A stretch of 64,000 nucleotides of DNA from Brevinematales bacterium (GCA_026417555.1 JAOADA010000003.1:124001-188000), one strand, 5' to 3'; shown: positions 50,287-58,885, numbered from the stretch's first letter. The notes: a model not told the origin generated them from the letters alone. Numbers and translations are program-made.

Positions 50287-51318
50287 TTATAATGACGTGA
50301 ACTCCTCTTTCTCCGTGCACACGTGATTTCTGCCCCTTTCTTTGGCCCGATACAACGCTCTATCAACTCGAGCAAGAAGAGTCTCGTAGGTATCCCCTAC
50401 TCTATAACTGGCCACTCCAAAACTCGCTGTTTTATATCCCACCAAAGGAAAAGGATGTCCCTCTACACACTGACGCAAACGCTCTGCTAGCACCCATCCC
50501 CCTTGCATCTCTGTTTCCGGACAAAACACTAAAAACTCCTCTCCCCCCCATCGACCACAGAGGTCTGTATTTCGCTTTGTTTCCAGGAGAATACGAGCAA
50601 ACTCCTGAAGAACCTTGTCCCCCACCAAATGCCCAAAGGTATCATTTACTTCCTTGAAATGATCAATATCGAGAAGAACCAAAGAAAAAGGACGTGTATA
50701 CCTTTCGGATCGTTTCAACTCCGTAACAATCACCTCCTCAAGATGCCGCCGGTTGGCCAATTGTGTCAAGGAATCTGTCACCACAAGATTGCTCAACTCT
50801 TGATTCGCCTTTACCAAGGCTTCAGTCCTTTCGTCAACGAGACGCTCTAACACCTTGTTTCTGTCTTCTATTTCCTTGACTGGAAAGGCCTCAGTATCCC
50901 CGTGTACCGAGGTAGGAAGAGAGATATGCATGTGATCACAATACCAGTGACCGTTCTCTTTTCGCCATACCATACTCAACCGAAAATTGTTGAGTTTGAC
51001 ATATTCCTGAAGGATAACTACTCTCATATCCAAAACACAAACAACCACCCCCACTGTCTCAGATAAAGGCTGAACATGAAGATAATGGATCTCATACGAG
51101 ATAGATTCAGAAACATCAGTAATATCCTGACGATAGAGATCTATCATTTCTTTTTTCGTAAAACCCATCTCATGAAACCCTGTCCCCACTCCAGAAAACT
51201 CAGGACTAAAGAAATGGCTCACCCCTTCCAGATCTCTTTTGTGAAGATACACCTCTAAATACGCAAAAAAAGCCTCTTTTATCTCTTCACGAATACATTC
51301 CCACACACATCCCTCCAC
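50287..51318 (-). CDS. Diguanylate cyclase with SnoaL-like sensor
   Basis: A 343-residue c-di-GMP synthase. The N-terminal part (about 1-145) looks like a SnoaL/NTF2-type fold (EAFFAYLEVYLHKRDLEGVSHFF, then RLSMVWRKENGHWYCDHMHIS). A short coiled linker leads to the GGDEF domain (about 185-343). Catalytic GGEEF is intact, DIDHFKEVNDTFGH is present, and the inhibitory RxxD (RNTD) lies five residues upstream of GGEEF. A sensor of a small soluble ligand is likely. Translation starts with GTG at 51318; another GTG at 51306 with GGAGG upstream is equally possible. It has its own consensus promoter. Confidence 0.9.
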   Translation of the reverse strand: MEGCVWECIREEIKEAFFAYLEVYLHKRDLEGVSHFFSPEFSGVGTGFHEMGFTKKEMIDLYRQDITDVSESISYEIHYLHVQPLSETVGVVVCVLDMRVVILQEYVKLNNFRLSMVWRKENGHWYCDHMHISLPTSVHGDTEAFPVKEIEDRNKVLERLVDERTEALVKANQELSNLVVTDSLTQLANRRHLEEVIVTELKRSERYTRPFSLVLLDIDHFKEVNDTFGHLVGDKVLQEFARILLETKRNTDLCGRWGGEEFLVFCPETEMQGGWVLAERLRQCVEGHPFPLVGYKTASFGVASYRVGDTYETLLARVDRALYRAKERGRNHVCTEKEEFTSL

Positions 51319-51341
51319 TTTCCCTCGTTCTTGAGAGCTCT

Positions 51342-51370
51342 ATTATAAGAAAAAACACAAGCAGTGTCAA
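51342..51370 (-). promoter_or_regulatory. Consensus promoter for the diguanylate cyclase
   Basis: A perfect TTGACA (51370-51365), 17 nt, and a perfect TATAAT (51347-51342) on the minus strand, giving a leader of about 15-20 nt. Confidence 0.88.
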
Positions 51371-51426
51371 CCTCACACACTCTAGCACAACAAAAAAATA
51401 TTCCCAGCGCAAAAGGACAGTGTGCC

Positions 51427-52938
51427 TCACATCACCCACAACCTATCAAGCACACGATACTGGAGAGCCTCAGCCACATGTTTTTCCTCAATGGTATCAC
51501 TCCCCTCAAGATCGGCAATGGTTCGAGAGACCTTGAGGATCCTATCGTAAACCCGAATACTGAGCATGAATTTCTCGACCACCATGGCAAGAAACTTTTC
51601 TGTCGCTGAAGAAATCGGACAAAAGGTCTCAATATGGCCGTGATGCATGTGGGCATTATGGCGTATCCCCAACCCTTCAAAACGACGTCGCTGGACCTCC
51701 CTTGCACGGCTCACCCTTTCCCGAACCATCTCAGAAGACTCCTCTGTTCGCCGTTTCTGGATCTCTCCTATAGGAGGACGGGAAACCTGCACTTGGAGAT
51801 CAATTCGATCAAGAAAAGGCCCAGAAAGCCTCTGCAAAAGCAATTGCATCTCCTTTGGGTCCCACTGGTCTATGTCAGCATGGGTTCGAGAGGGATTCAT
51901 CGCTGCTACCAACATAAAGTTCGCGGGAAAAACTACTGATCCCTCAGCCCGAGACACAGTGATCTTTTTCTCCTCCATGGGTTGACGAAGGGCTTGCAGA
52001 ACATGAGCCCGAAACAGTTGAAGCTCATCCAAAAAAAGCACCCCATGATGAGCAAGACTCACCTCCCCAGGCCGTATCCAACGATTTCCTCCCCCGGTGA
52101 TGGAAACATCTGAGGCGGTGTGATGAGGAGAACGAAACGGTCTTCTTGTCATGAGCGGACAATCCTCATCCAAAAGACCAGCCACACTATAGACCATACT
52201 CGTTTCAAGAGCCTCGTCATGAGTGAGATCTGGAAGTATCCCCGGCAGAGCCCGAGCAAGCATGGTCTTGCCCGTTCCTGGTGGTCCCACCATAAGCACA
52301 TGATGCCCACCTGCGGCAGCAATCTCAAGAGCCCGTTTGGCAAGCCCTTGACCACGGATATGCGCCATATCCACCTCGCCCCCAGAAGTGAAGGAAGTCG
52401 TTTTCCTTGGAGGAGAAGACAGAGACGGCTTCTCCCCCTTCACCACATACCCATACGCCTCTGAAAGATTCCCAACCCCAATAATTTCAATCCCTTCTAC
52501 CACACGCATCTCAGAAGCATTGGCTGCGGGACAAAGGATTCTTGTGAATCCCATCTTTGATGCCTGACAGGCAATTGGTAAAGCCCCAGGAATAGGACGA
52601 AGCCTTCCATCAAGAGCCAACTCACCCACTACCAGAAGTGAGGAAAGATCCTTTGGGGGCATGTCCATACAAAGGATAGCCAACGCAATAGGGAGATCAA
52701 AAAGTGTCCCTATCTTTTTGATCCCTGCTGGCGCAAGGTTCACAATAATCCGCTGTCCAGGAAAATGAAAACCAGAATTCTGAATGGCAACCTCAATACG
52801 CCGAACAGACTCTTTCACAGCCTGAGAAGCCATACCAACAATCTCAAACTCCTTCACCTTTGGCTGAATATCCACCTCAATATCAATAGGAATAGCCTCC
52901 ATTCCCAGAAGTGACATACTCTGCATCCGAAGAATCAT
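51427..52938 (-). CDS. comM: YifB/ComM family Mg-chelatase-like AAA+ ATPase
   Basis: A 503-residue protein of the YifB family. The N-terminal ChlI-like domain (IVGMASQAVKESVRRIEVAIQNSGFHFP, NLAPAGIKKIG) is followed by the AAA+ ATPase: Walker A VGPPGTGKTMLARALPGI, the FRSPHHTASD motif, Walker B VLFLDEL, and sensor-type NPSRTHAD and RLSGPFLDRIDL. The C-terminal domain has RVYDRILKVSRTIADLEGS. ComM promotes branch migration during natural transformation in Vibrio; whether this organism is naturally competent is unknown. An ATG at 52926 is an alternative start. Its terminator region was not seen; it ends 109 nt before the diguanylate cyclase gene. Confidence 0.93.
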   Translation of the reverse strand: MILRMQSMSLLGMEAIPIDIEVDIQPKVKEFEIVGMASQAVKESVRRIEVAIQNSGFHFPGQRIIVNLAPAGIKKIGTLFDLPIALAILCMDMPPKDLSSLLVVGELALDGRLRPIPGALPIACQASKMGFTRILCPAANASEMRVVEGIEIIGVGNLSEAYGYVVKGEKPSLSSPPRKTTSFTSGGEVDMAHIRGQGLAKRALEIAAAGGHHVLMVGPPGTGKTMLARALPGILPDLTHDEALETSMVYSVAGLLDEDCPLMTRRPFRSPHHTASDVSITGGGNRWIRPGEVSLAHHGVLFLDELQLFRAHVLQALRQPMEEKKITVSRAEGSVVFPANFMLVAAMNPSRTHADIDQWDPKEMQLLLQRLSGPFLDRIDLQVQVSRPPIGEIQKRRTEESSEMVRERVSRAREVQRRRFEGLGIRHNAHMHHGHIETFCPISSATEKFLAMVVEKFMLSIRVYDRILKVSRTIADLEGSDTIEEKHVAEALQYRVLDRLWVM

Positions 52939-53100
52939 ATCCTCCTCCTAAAATTTTTTTCTCAAAAAAAATATCGAAAAATTTTTGTTTTATTTGTCCT
53001 TTTTTGTTTAATTATACCCACAAAAATAGTCAAGAAAAACAAACAATTTAGATATTTCTTTTCATGACAAGAGATTGAAAAAGTATATTTCCTATGAAAT

Positions 53101-53129
53101 TTGCATTTTCCACAAAAGTATGATATACT
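53101..53129 (+). promoter_or_regulatory. Predicted promoter for the small lipoprotein gene
   Basis: TTGCAT (53101-53106), 17 nt, TATACT (53124-53129) with TGA directly before the -10 (extended -10). The gene starts at 53150 after AAAGGAGG. Confidence 0.75.
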
Positions 53130-53149
53130 ACCCAGAAAGGAGGCATACT

Positions 53150-53578
53150 ATGAAAAAGTATCTCTTTTGGCTTGTTATTCTCTCATTAGTGATGGGGTGT
53201 ACACCCAAGAAAAAAGAATTAGGAGAAGAAAACACTGAATCCAAGCCGGCTGTGGCCACTCAAATTCCTGACTTCATCAAGATCCGCCCAGGAGACAAGA
53301 TTGTTCTCAATTCTCCGCAGGTTTTCTGGGAGGTAACCATTCTTCTCAACTATGAGCAAAAAAAATGGCTTGCCGAAAACACCAACACCAATGAGAATAT
53401 TTCCGATGAAGAAGCCTACCTCTATCTCCAGAACAAGCGAGAAGAATTCTTCCAGAGCCTCGGGATCAGTGAGGATATCTACAATCAATATAGTTTTGAT
53501 CACTACCAAAAGATTCAGGATTTCCTTGAGAAAAACCCTCAGTACAAAGAGGCTTACGAGGCATCGCAGAACCTCTAA
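53150..53578 (+). CDS. Small lipoprotein of unknown function
   Basis: A 142-residue lipoprotein (signal MKKYLFWLVILSLVMGC). The mature part has an acidic/charged linker, KIRPGDKIVLNSPQVFWEVTILLNYEQKKWLAEN, and a helical end (YLYLQNKREEFFQSLGISEDIYNQYSFDHYQKIQDFL). No family is recognised; the C-terminal part resembles helical prolyl-isomerase chaperone linkers only by composition. I chose ATG at 53150 because it follows AAAGGAGG and the promoter; the frame extends 25 codons upstream into the promoter and is not used there. Confidence 0.72.
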   Translation: MKKYLFWLVILSLVMGCTPKKKELGEENTESKPAVATQIPDFIKIRPGDKIVLNSPQVFWEVTILLNYEQKKWLAENTNTNENISDEEAYLYLQNKREEFFQSLGISEDIYNQYSFDHYQKIQDFLEKNPQYKEAYEASQNL

Positions 53579-53675
53579 CGTACGATATGTGACTGTCTCG
53601 ACATTGTTAGTAGAAATCTCATAACACATGAGCGCATGGGGCGTCTTTTTCGAGGGAAAAGGTGATACTTTTTTC

Positions 53676-53888
53676 TCAAGAAAGATCAAAAAGTGTAGGG
53701 TTCATCCCAAAAGAGAATATCTCTTTGAAACCCCTTACCTCGAGAAAGGTGGTATTCTCCCTCTTCAAGAAGTCAGGCAGACGTATCTTTTCAAAAAAGA
53801 GTAATTCATCATACCTCCAATCAAAAAATTTTCCCCTTCGTACATAGGTTTCCTTGGGCCACCACCGTGCATAAAAAAGGCCATCCAC
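53676..53888 (-). pseudogene. Uncertain 70-codon frame, possible gene remnant
   Basis: An open frame of 70 codons (MDGLFYARWW at the start, FSFGMNPTLFDLS at the end) fills much of the gap between the small lipoprotein and htrA. It begins with GTG inside a terminator hairpin, directly after a TAG, and has no ribosome site. No other start in the frame is better. The amino-acid mix is plausible for protein, so it may be a truncated gene remnant, or it may be chance. No family is recognised. The rest of 53579-53675 holds no feature I can support. Confidence 0.25.
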
Positions 53889-53917
53889 CTATCCAAGGGA
53901 TGGCCGATCTTTTTTAT
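53872..53917. terminator. Bidirectional terminator hairpin downstream of htrA
   Basis: GGCCATCC (53879-53886) and GGATGGCC (53898-53905) are perfect arms with an 11-nt loop, with a run of A on the left and T on the right (plus-strand view), so it can end transcripts from both sides. It serves the htrA transcript on the minus strand after the GC-rich hairpins. Confidence 0.85.
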
Positions 53918-53985
53918 CTCCCCCTGGCGGAGGTGCACCAGGGGGGAGGAAGGAGGGCACGCCCCGGGCGTTACCCGGGGACGTG
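53918..53985. other. Two GC-rich hairpins in the htrA 3' region
   Basis: Hairpin A has arms CTCCCCCTGG (53918-53927) and CCAGGGGGGAG (53938-53948), with one extra G. Hairpin B has CCCCGGG (53962-53968) and CCCGGGG (53974-53980), extended by CACG (53958-53961) and CGTG (53982-53985) across one bulged base. They lie between the htrA stop at 54014 and the terminator at 53872-53917, so on the minus strand the transcript would carry three hairpins in a row. GC content here is far above that of the surroundings. It could be a stabilising 3' UTR, a regulatory RNA or part of a repeat family. Confidence 0.6.
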
Positions 53986-54013
53986 TAAGGAGGTTTTATA
54001 GAAAGGGTAGGGG

Positions 54014-55477
54014 TTATCGCTCTATTCCTCTATAGTACACGTAACCGCGTGAGGCTATCACAAAGAGGTAGGTATTTTCTTTGCCGTATTTCTTCACAAA
54101 CTCTCGAAGATCAGAGAGATTTTTGATAGGTTGGTTGTTGATAGCCATCACAACATCCCCAGGATTCATGATCTGAGAGAGAGGGCTCTCATTCTTCACA
54201 TCCTGGAGAATAACACCATAGTCTGCCCCATTTGATTCCAGTTGAGATTTGGAGGCTTCTCCAAACACCCCTCCCAAAAATTCCACCGTACCACTCACGG
54301 AAGGTTCTGAAGAGGGGCCCTGGAGAGAGGCAGTACTTGGCCTCTTGGCGAGGGTGACACGTACAGATTCTCTCTTGCCTTCTCGCAGAATCTCTAAAGT
54401 AATTGTGGAACCAGGCATCTGGCTACCTACCATTTGTTGGACTTCATCCGGTGAAGAAACTGTTTTGCCATTCACCTTGAGAATGATATCCCGTGCTTTC
54501 AAACCAGCTTTCTCCGCAGGGGTTCCCGCTTCCACACGAGCAATCAACACCCCGTTCTCAATCTTGAGAAGTTTTCGAGTAGTATTATCTATCTCCCCAA
54601 GCACCACACCCATATACCCGCGCTCTACAGAGCCCTTGCTGAGAATCTGATTGGCTGAAGCAATCACCGTATTGATAGGAATAGCAAAACTGATCCCTTC
54701 ATACGCCCCTGTTTGGGAACGAATGGCCGTATTAATACCAATAACCTGACCACGAATATTGATCAGAGGTCCCCCAGAATTTCCCGGATTCACTGCCGTA
54801 TCAGTCTGGATAAACCGCTGAAAACCAGTCATCCCCTGACGCCCAACCGCACTCACAATACCCAGGGTATAAGTCCCAGAAAGCCCAAAGGGATTTCCAA
54901 TCGCGATAGCAAAGTCCCCCACTTGCACCGTATCAGAATCACCAATAGCTACCGTTGGGAGATTTTTGGCCTGAATCTTGAGGATAGCAAAATCCAACTC
55001 CTCATCATACCCCACAACCTTGGCCTCAAACTGACGGTTATCAGAAAGAACTACCACTATCTTGGTTGCCCCTTTGATCACATGGTAATTGCTGAAAAGG
55101 TACCCATCTTTACTGACAATAAACCCTGATCCAGCCCCCTGAAGCTTGCGACGAAATTCGCGGGGCTGTTCTCCAAAAAATCTGCGAAAAAAGGGATCAT
55201 TGAAAAACTCAGCATACGGATTCGGGATAACCTCTTCCCCTTCCACGGTAATACTCACCACAGCTGGCATCACGCTTTTGGCAATATTGCGGAGGACGTC
55301 CTGAAGGACAAGAACACTGGAAAAATTCTGGGTATTCTCAACGGTTTCATTTTTATTTTGGTACGTGATGTTCTGTGAAAAGAGATGGCTACACGAAAGT
55401 CCTAAAAGAAATACCACTACGACCGCCGAAACAAGCCACGGCCATCGAGGAGAGGAGATTCTCTTTTGCTCTTTCAT
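54014..55477 (-). CDS. htrA: HtrA/DegP-type periplasmic serine protease
   Basis: A 487-residue exported protease with an N-terminal membrane anchor (WLVSAVVVVFLLGLSCSHLFS; a Cys there might be lipidated). The trypsin-like domain contains the triad His in FSNYHVIKG, Asp in EELDFAILKI and Ser in NPGNSGGPLIN. Two PDZ domains follow (about 280-380, with GYMGVVLGEI; about 395-487, with GVILQDVKNESPL). It degrades or refolds damaged envelope proteins. Its promoter is at 55520-55548 and diverges from murG. A GC-rich hairpin cluster and a terminator follow the gene. Confidence 0.95.
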   Translation of the reverse strand: MKEQKRISSPRWPWLVSAVVVVFLLGLSCSHLFSQNITYQNKNETVENTQNFSSVLVLQDVLRNIAKSVMPAVVSITVEGEEVIPNPYAEFFNDPFFRRFFGEQPREFRRKLQGAGSGFIVSKDGYLFSNYHVIKGATKIVVVLSDNRQFEAKVVGYDEELDFAILKIQAKNLPTVAIGDSDTVQVGDFAIAIGNPFGLSGTYTLGIVSAVGRQGMTGFQRFIQTDTAVNPGNSGGPLINIRGQVIGINTAIRSQTGAYEGISFAIPINTVIASANQILSKGSVERGYMGVVLGEIDNTTRKLLKIENGVLIARVEAGTPAEKAGLKARDIILKVNGKTVSSPDEVQQMVGSQMPGSTITLEILREGKRESVRVTLAKRPSTASLQGPSSEPSVSGTVEFLGGVFGEASKSQLESNGADYGVILQDVKNESPLSQIMNPGDVVMAINNQPIKNLSDLREFVKKYGKENTYLFVIASRGYVYYRGIER

Positions 55478-55519
55478 ATGTACCTCCGTTTTAGTGTTCT
55501 ATTCAAGTAATACACCTAT

Positions 55520-55548
55520 AGTATACATATTTTTTTTCTCTCTGTCAA
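55520..55548 (-). promoter_or_regulatory. Predicted promoter for htrA
   Basis: A perfect TTGACA (55548-55543), 17 nt, TATACT (55525-55520) on the minus strand, about 43 nt before the start. No envelope-stress (RpoE-type) box was recognised. Confidence 0.85.
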
Positions 55549-55566
55549 GTAGTTGGAGAATTTTTT

Positions 55567-55595
55567 TTGCGTTTTTCTTTTTTGTTCCTTACCAT
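55567..55595 (+). promoter_or_regulatory. Weak predicted promoter for murG
   Basis: TTGCGT (55567-55572), 17 nt, TACCAT (55590-55595). The -10 is a poor match; it is given because no other promoter is visible in front of murG. Confidence 0.3.
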
Positions 55596-55621
55596 AACAT
55601 AAAAGACAAAGGAGAAAATTG

Positions 55622-56743
55622 GTGCGTATCATCATCAGTGGTGGAAAGACAGGCGGCCATCTCATCCCAGGAATAGCCCTCTACGAAGAAGCAAGATCTC
55701 GGGGACACGATGTGCTCTATTTTTTAGGACCACATGACAACCGATTTGTTATTACCTCCAGGATTGCCCTCAACGATCAGGAGATTGTCCCGCTTGGTTC
55801 CCTTTCCCGAAAGCTCTCTCTCCAAACCCCTCTCTCTCTTTTAAAGATCCTCGGGGCCTTTGGGAGTACTCTTGGAAAGGTTCGGCGTTTCCATCCAGAT
55901 GTGGTCATAATCACAGGTGGGTATATCTCCAATCCTGTTGCTCTCTCAGCCCTCTTTTTGGGGATCCCGCTCTACATCCTTGAACAAAACACTGTTGCTG
56001 GTATCACCAACCGATGTTTTGCGCCTTTTTCTCAGAGAGTTTTCACTTCCTTTCCTCACACAGAGAAAATCCCAAGGAAAAAAGCTATTTTCACTGGCAA
56101 TCCCTCTCTTTTTGCTACCCCCCTCTCGAGGCCCATGGCTCGAGATTTCTTTTCTCTTCCCCAAACAGGCATTTGCCTTGGGGTTATCGGAGGGAGTCAG
56201 GGGGCCATGATCATCAATGGGGCCATCCTTGATCTCCTCCCTTTTTTTCGTGACCAGGGGATTTCTCTCATCTGGAGTACCGGATCCCATGGTTACACCC
56301 TCATGCAAGAAAACGGTACTCTCCCGCAAATCTCACAAGACTATCCCATGGTGAGGGTTTTCCCTTTTATTGAGCGTATGGACGCCTTTTGGGGGGCGTG
56401 TGATGGGGTCATCGCCAGAAGTGGGGCCACAACCATTGCCGAATGTATCATGGCCTGTTGCCCCGCCCTGTTTATCCCCATCCATCAGTCACCTGACGAC
56501 CACCAGAAGAAAAATGCCCTTGCTCTTGTCCAGGAAGGGGCCGCCGATATTCTCGAAGAGCCAAAAATCCACGAGATCCTTCCGGCAATACAGGCATTTC
56601 TCTCTACGCTTGCCACAAAAAGACACTCTCTTGAAAGGTTGAGAGAAAAATACCAAAGATCTCCCGAAAAAACCATCATGGACATTGTGGAAAAAGAGAG
56701 AAAACACCAGCAAGGAGGTGGCCATGCTTCCTCTGTGGAATGA
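55622..56743 (+). CDS. murG: Lipid II synthase (GlcNAc transferase MurG)
   Basis: A 373-residue peripheral membrane enzyme that adds GlcNAc to lipid I to make lipid II. Motifs are IIISGGKTGGHLIPGIAL (the GGxGGH loop, here with Lys), VVIITGGYISNPVAL, LYILEQNTVAGITNR and ARSGATTIAECIM, all MurG-type. The initiator is GTG at 55622, after AGGAG; a TTG two codons earlier is possible. The gene ends 20 nt inside the next gene, so the two are coupled. It is the first gene of the run to flgJ. Confidence 0.95.
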   Translation: MRIIISGGKTGGHLIPGIALYEEARSRGHDVLYFLGPHDNRFVITSRIALNDQEIVPLGSLSRKLSLQTPLSLLKILGAFGSTLGKVRRFHPDVVIITGGYISNPVALSALFLGIPLYILEQNTVAGITNRCFAPFSQRVFTSFPHTEKIPRKKAIFTGNPSLFATPLSRPMARDFFSLPQTGICLGVIGGSQGAMIINGAILDLLPFFRDQGISLIWSTGSHGYTLMQENGTLPQISQDYPMVRVFPFIERMDAFWGACDGVIARSGATTIAECIMACCPALFIPIHQSPDDHQKKNALALVQEGAADILEEPKIHEILPAIQAFLSTLATKRHSLERLREKYQRSPEKTIMDIVEKERKHQQGGGHASSVE

Positions 56744-58199
56744 GGTCAGCCAAATTCAACAAGGCATCCCGTCGTTTCATCTTCTTATCGACGGGTGCTG
56801 GAAATGTCTCTCGTCAGGACAATTTCAGGAGGTTACCAATCCCGCGACAGGTGAAGTTATTGCCAGAGTCCCCCTGGCCAATCGGCAGGACGTTGAGAAT
56901 GCCATTGTGGCAGCCCACCGCTTTTATCACTCCCTCTCGTTTGATCCCCTCGAAAGGATTGAGATCATGCTCCGAGCGGCGGAGATTCTCAAAACACACA
57001 GAGAAGAGATGGCAAAAACCATCGTCCTTGAATCAGGCAAACCCATCTCTGTAGCCTTTTCAGAAGTAGATGCTACCATTGAAAGGCTCCATCTTGTTCT
57101 TGAAGAGGTGCGTGTTTTATATGGGGAATATCTCCCCGGCGAATGGGTCAAAGACACCAAGGGCAAATTTGCCATTGTCAAACGCCGCCCCCTTGGAGTC
57201 GTCGCTGCCATTGCTCCCTTTAATTACCCCCTTTTCATCGGAGCAGCCAAGATCATCCCTGCCCTCTTAGCAGGAAACACTGTGGTTGTCAAACCTGCAA
57301 GTGATACTCCCCTCTCCCTTATCCTTTTTGTAAGGATTTTAGAAAAGGCAGGGATACCACAAGGAAGCATTCATGTGATCACAGGAAGCGGGAAAGAGGT
57401 GGGAGACATTCTTGTCACACACCCCCTCGTCCGTGCCATCAGTTTCACCGGTTCTACGCAGGTAGGAGAATATATCGCCAGCCGTGCCGGTATGAAACGT
57501 CTCCATCTTGAGCTTGGTGGCAAAGCCGCAGCCCTTGTTTTCCGGAAAGCTGATATCCAGACATGTGCCTCGCTTCTTTGCAAGGGAGCGTTTCGTAACT
57601 CAGGGCAACGATGCGATGCCATCAGCCGTGTCTTGGTAGAAGAAGATATAGCCGATGAACTCATCAGTGCCCTGGAAAGGGAATCCCAACACTATTTTTG
57701 TGGGGATCCTATGGACCCCAAAACCCCTATGGGTACGATCATTAATGAAGGGGCCGCCAAACGGTTGGATGAGCTTCTTGAAGATGCCCGTGCCAAAGGA
57801 GGCCGTTTTATCGTGAGCAAGAAACGTGAGGGATTGTTCTATCCCCCTCATATCCTGGAAATACCCACCCACTGCCGCCTGGCTTGGGAAGAAATTTTCG
57901 GTCCTATTCTTCCCATCATTCGAGTAAAAAACGAAAAAGAAGCCATCGAACTCGCCAACACCTCGGAGTATGGACTTGATAGTTGTGTGTTCACCCAGGA
58001 TATTGATCAGGCTTTTCGGGTAGCAGAAAAACTCCATGACGGAAGCATCACCATTAACGGCATCCCAGCCCATGGGGTAGGACATTTTCCCTTTGGGGGA
58101 AACAAGCGCTCCGGGATAGGGCGAGAGGGCATCAAATACAGCATCGATGAGCTTACAGAACTTCATACTATTATTGTTTCTCTCAAAGAGGGTATATGA
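56724..58199 (+). CDS. gapN: NADP-dependent glyceraldehyde-3-phosphate dehydrogenase-like (GapN) aldehyde dehydrogenase
   Basis: A 491-residue aldehyde dehydrogenase. The family glutamate is in LHLELGGKAAALV and the catalytic Cys in FRNSGQRCDAISRVLVEE, close to the GapN form (GQRCTAVKRV). The later block CRLAWEEIFGPILPIIRV and the end GREGIKYSIDELTELHTIIV also match GapN (non-phosphorylating GAPDH) more than betaine or succinate enzymes. GapN converts glyceraldehyde-3-P directly to 3-phosphoglycerate and makes NADPH. I use ATG at 56724 with AAGGAGG; it overlaps murG by 20 nt and the ABC gene by 4 nt. Confidence 0.7.
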   Translation: MLPLWNEVSQIQQGIPSFHLLIDGCWKCLSSGQFQEVTNPATGEVIARVPLANRQDVENAIVAAHRFYHSLSFDPLERIEIMLRAAEILKTHREEMAKTIVLESGKPISVAFSEVDATIERLHLVLEEVRVLYGEYLPGEWVKDTKGKFAIVKRRPLGVVAAIAPFNYPLFIGAAKIIPALLAGNTVVVKPASDTPLSLILFVRILEKAGIPQGSIHVITGSGKEVGDILVTHPLVRAISFTGSTQVGEYIASRAGMKRLHLELGGKAAALVFRKADIQTCASLLCKGAFRNSGQRCDAISRVLVEEDIADELISALERESQHYFCGDPMDPKTPMGTIINEGAAKRLDELLEDARAKGGRFIVSKKREGLFYPPHILEIPTHCRLAWEEIFGPILPIIRVKNEKEAIELANTSEYGLDSCVFTQDIDQAFRVAEKLHDGSITINGIPAHGVGHFPFGGNKRSGIGREGIKYSIDELTELHTIIVSLKEGI

Positions 58200-58885
58200 G
58201 CAAGAAACACCCCCCTCTTCTCTCCCTTTCTCACGTAGAAAAATCTTTTCGAATCTCCGGCAAACACGTTCCTATCCTCAAAAACATCTCTCTTGATCTT
58301 CAACAAGGGGAGTGGATTGGTCTCATGGGAAACTCAGGAAGTGGAAAAACCACCCTTCTGTCTCTCATTGCGGGTATCATACGCCCAGACCACGGAGAGG
58401 TCTTCTGGAAAGGCAAAAAGCTCTGGTACTTTTTTGACATTTACCCTGCCTTCCTCAGAAACCGAGAGATGGGGTTTATTTTTCAGGATTTTCGGTTGGT
58501 AGAAGAGGAGAGTGTGTGGGAGAATCTCCTCCTCCCCCTTCGGATAAAAGGTTGGTATGGAAAAGAAGAACTTCAGAGAGCCCTCTGGCTTTTGGAGCGG
58601 GTTGGGCTTCAGGACCACCGGTCTCACCCCTCAGGGCTTCTCTCTGGAGGGCAAAAGCAGAGACTTGCCCTTGCTAGAGCGCTTGTTCTTCGACCCTCCC
58701 TGGTACTTGCTGACGAACCCTTTGCCAACCTTGATGAACACACTGCCGAGGAGATGATGGAACTTTTCCTCTCTTTAAGAAAAGAAGAAAACTTCGCCAT
58801 GATTCTCGTCCACCATCGAAAAAAACTCTCCAACTCCTGTGACAAAACCTACCACCTCGAAAACGGGAGGCTCCATCCTGTATGA
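58196..58885 (+). CDS. ABC transporter ATP-binding protein (LolD/FtsE/MacB type)
   Basis: A 229-residue ATPase of the FtsE/LolD/MacB group. Walker A is MGNSGSGKTTLL, the Q-loop is FIFQDFRLV, the signature is LLSGGQKQRLALARAL and Walker B is LVLADEPFANLD. The H-loop reads ILVHHRKK. Its partner permease gene follows with a 4-nt overlap. It may extract lipoproteins or act in division, as LolD and FtsE do. The gene sits between murG/gapN and flgJ, so an envelope role is likely but not proven. Confidence 0.93.
   Translation: MSKKHPPLLSLSHVEKSFRISGKHVPILKNISLDLQQGEWIGLMGNSGSGKTTLLSLIAGIIRPDHGEVFWKGKKLWYFFDIYPAFLRNREMGFIFQDFRLVEEESVWENLLLPLRIKGWYGKEELQRALWLLERVGLQDHRSHPSGLLSGGQKQRLALARALVLRPSLVLADEPFANLDEHTAEEMMELFLSLRKEENFAMILVHHRKKLSNSCDKTYHLENGRLHPV

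Noticed and set aside
51427-52938. Absence of a CPCG cysteine motif in the ComM/YifB protein as an anomaly
   Set aside because: As I recall, gamma-proteobacterial YifB proteins also have NPSPTGH there, so the cysteines are not required.
52939-53100. Promoter for comM with TTGACT and TATAAT
   Set aside because: The two boxes are only 11 nt apart on the minus strand, too close to work as a pair; no better -35 was found.
53918-53985. SRP RNA, tmRNA or 6S RNA
   Set aside because: None of the conserved loop sequences, such as the GGAAGGAAGCAGCC-type SRP motif, is present.
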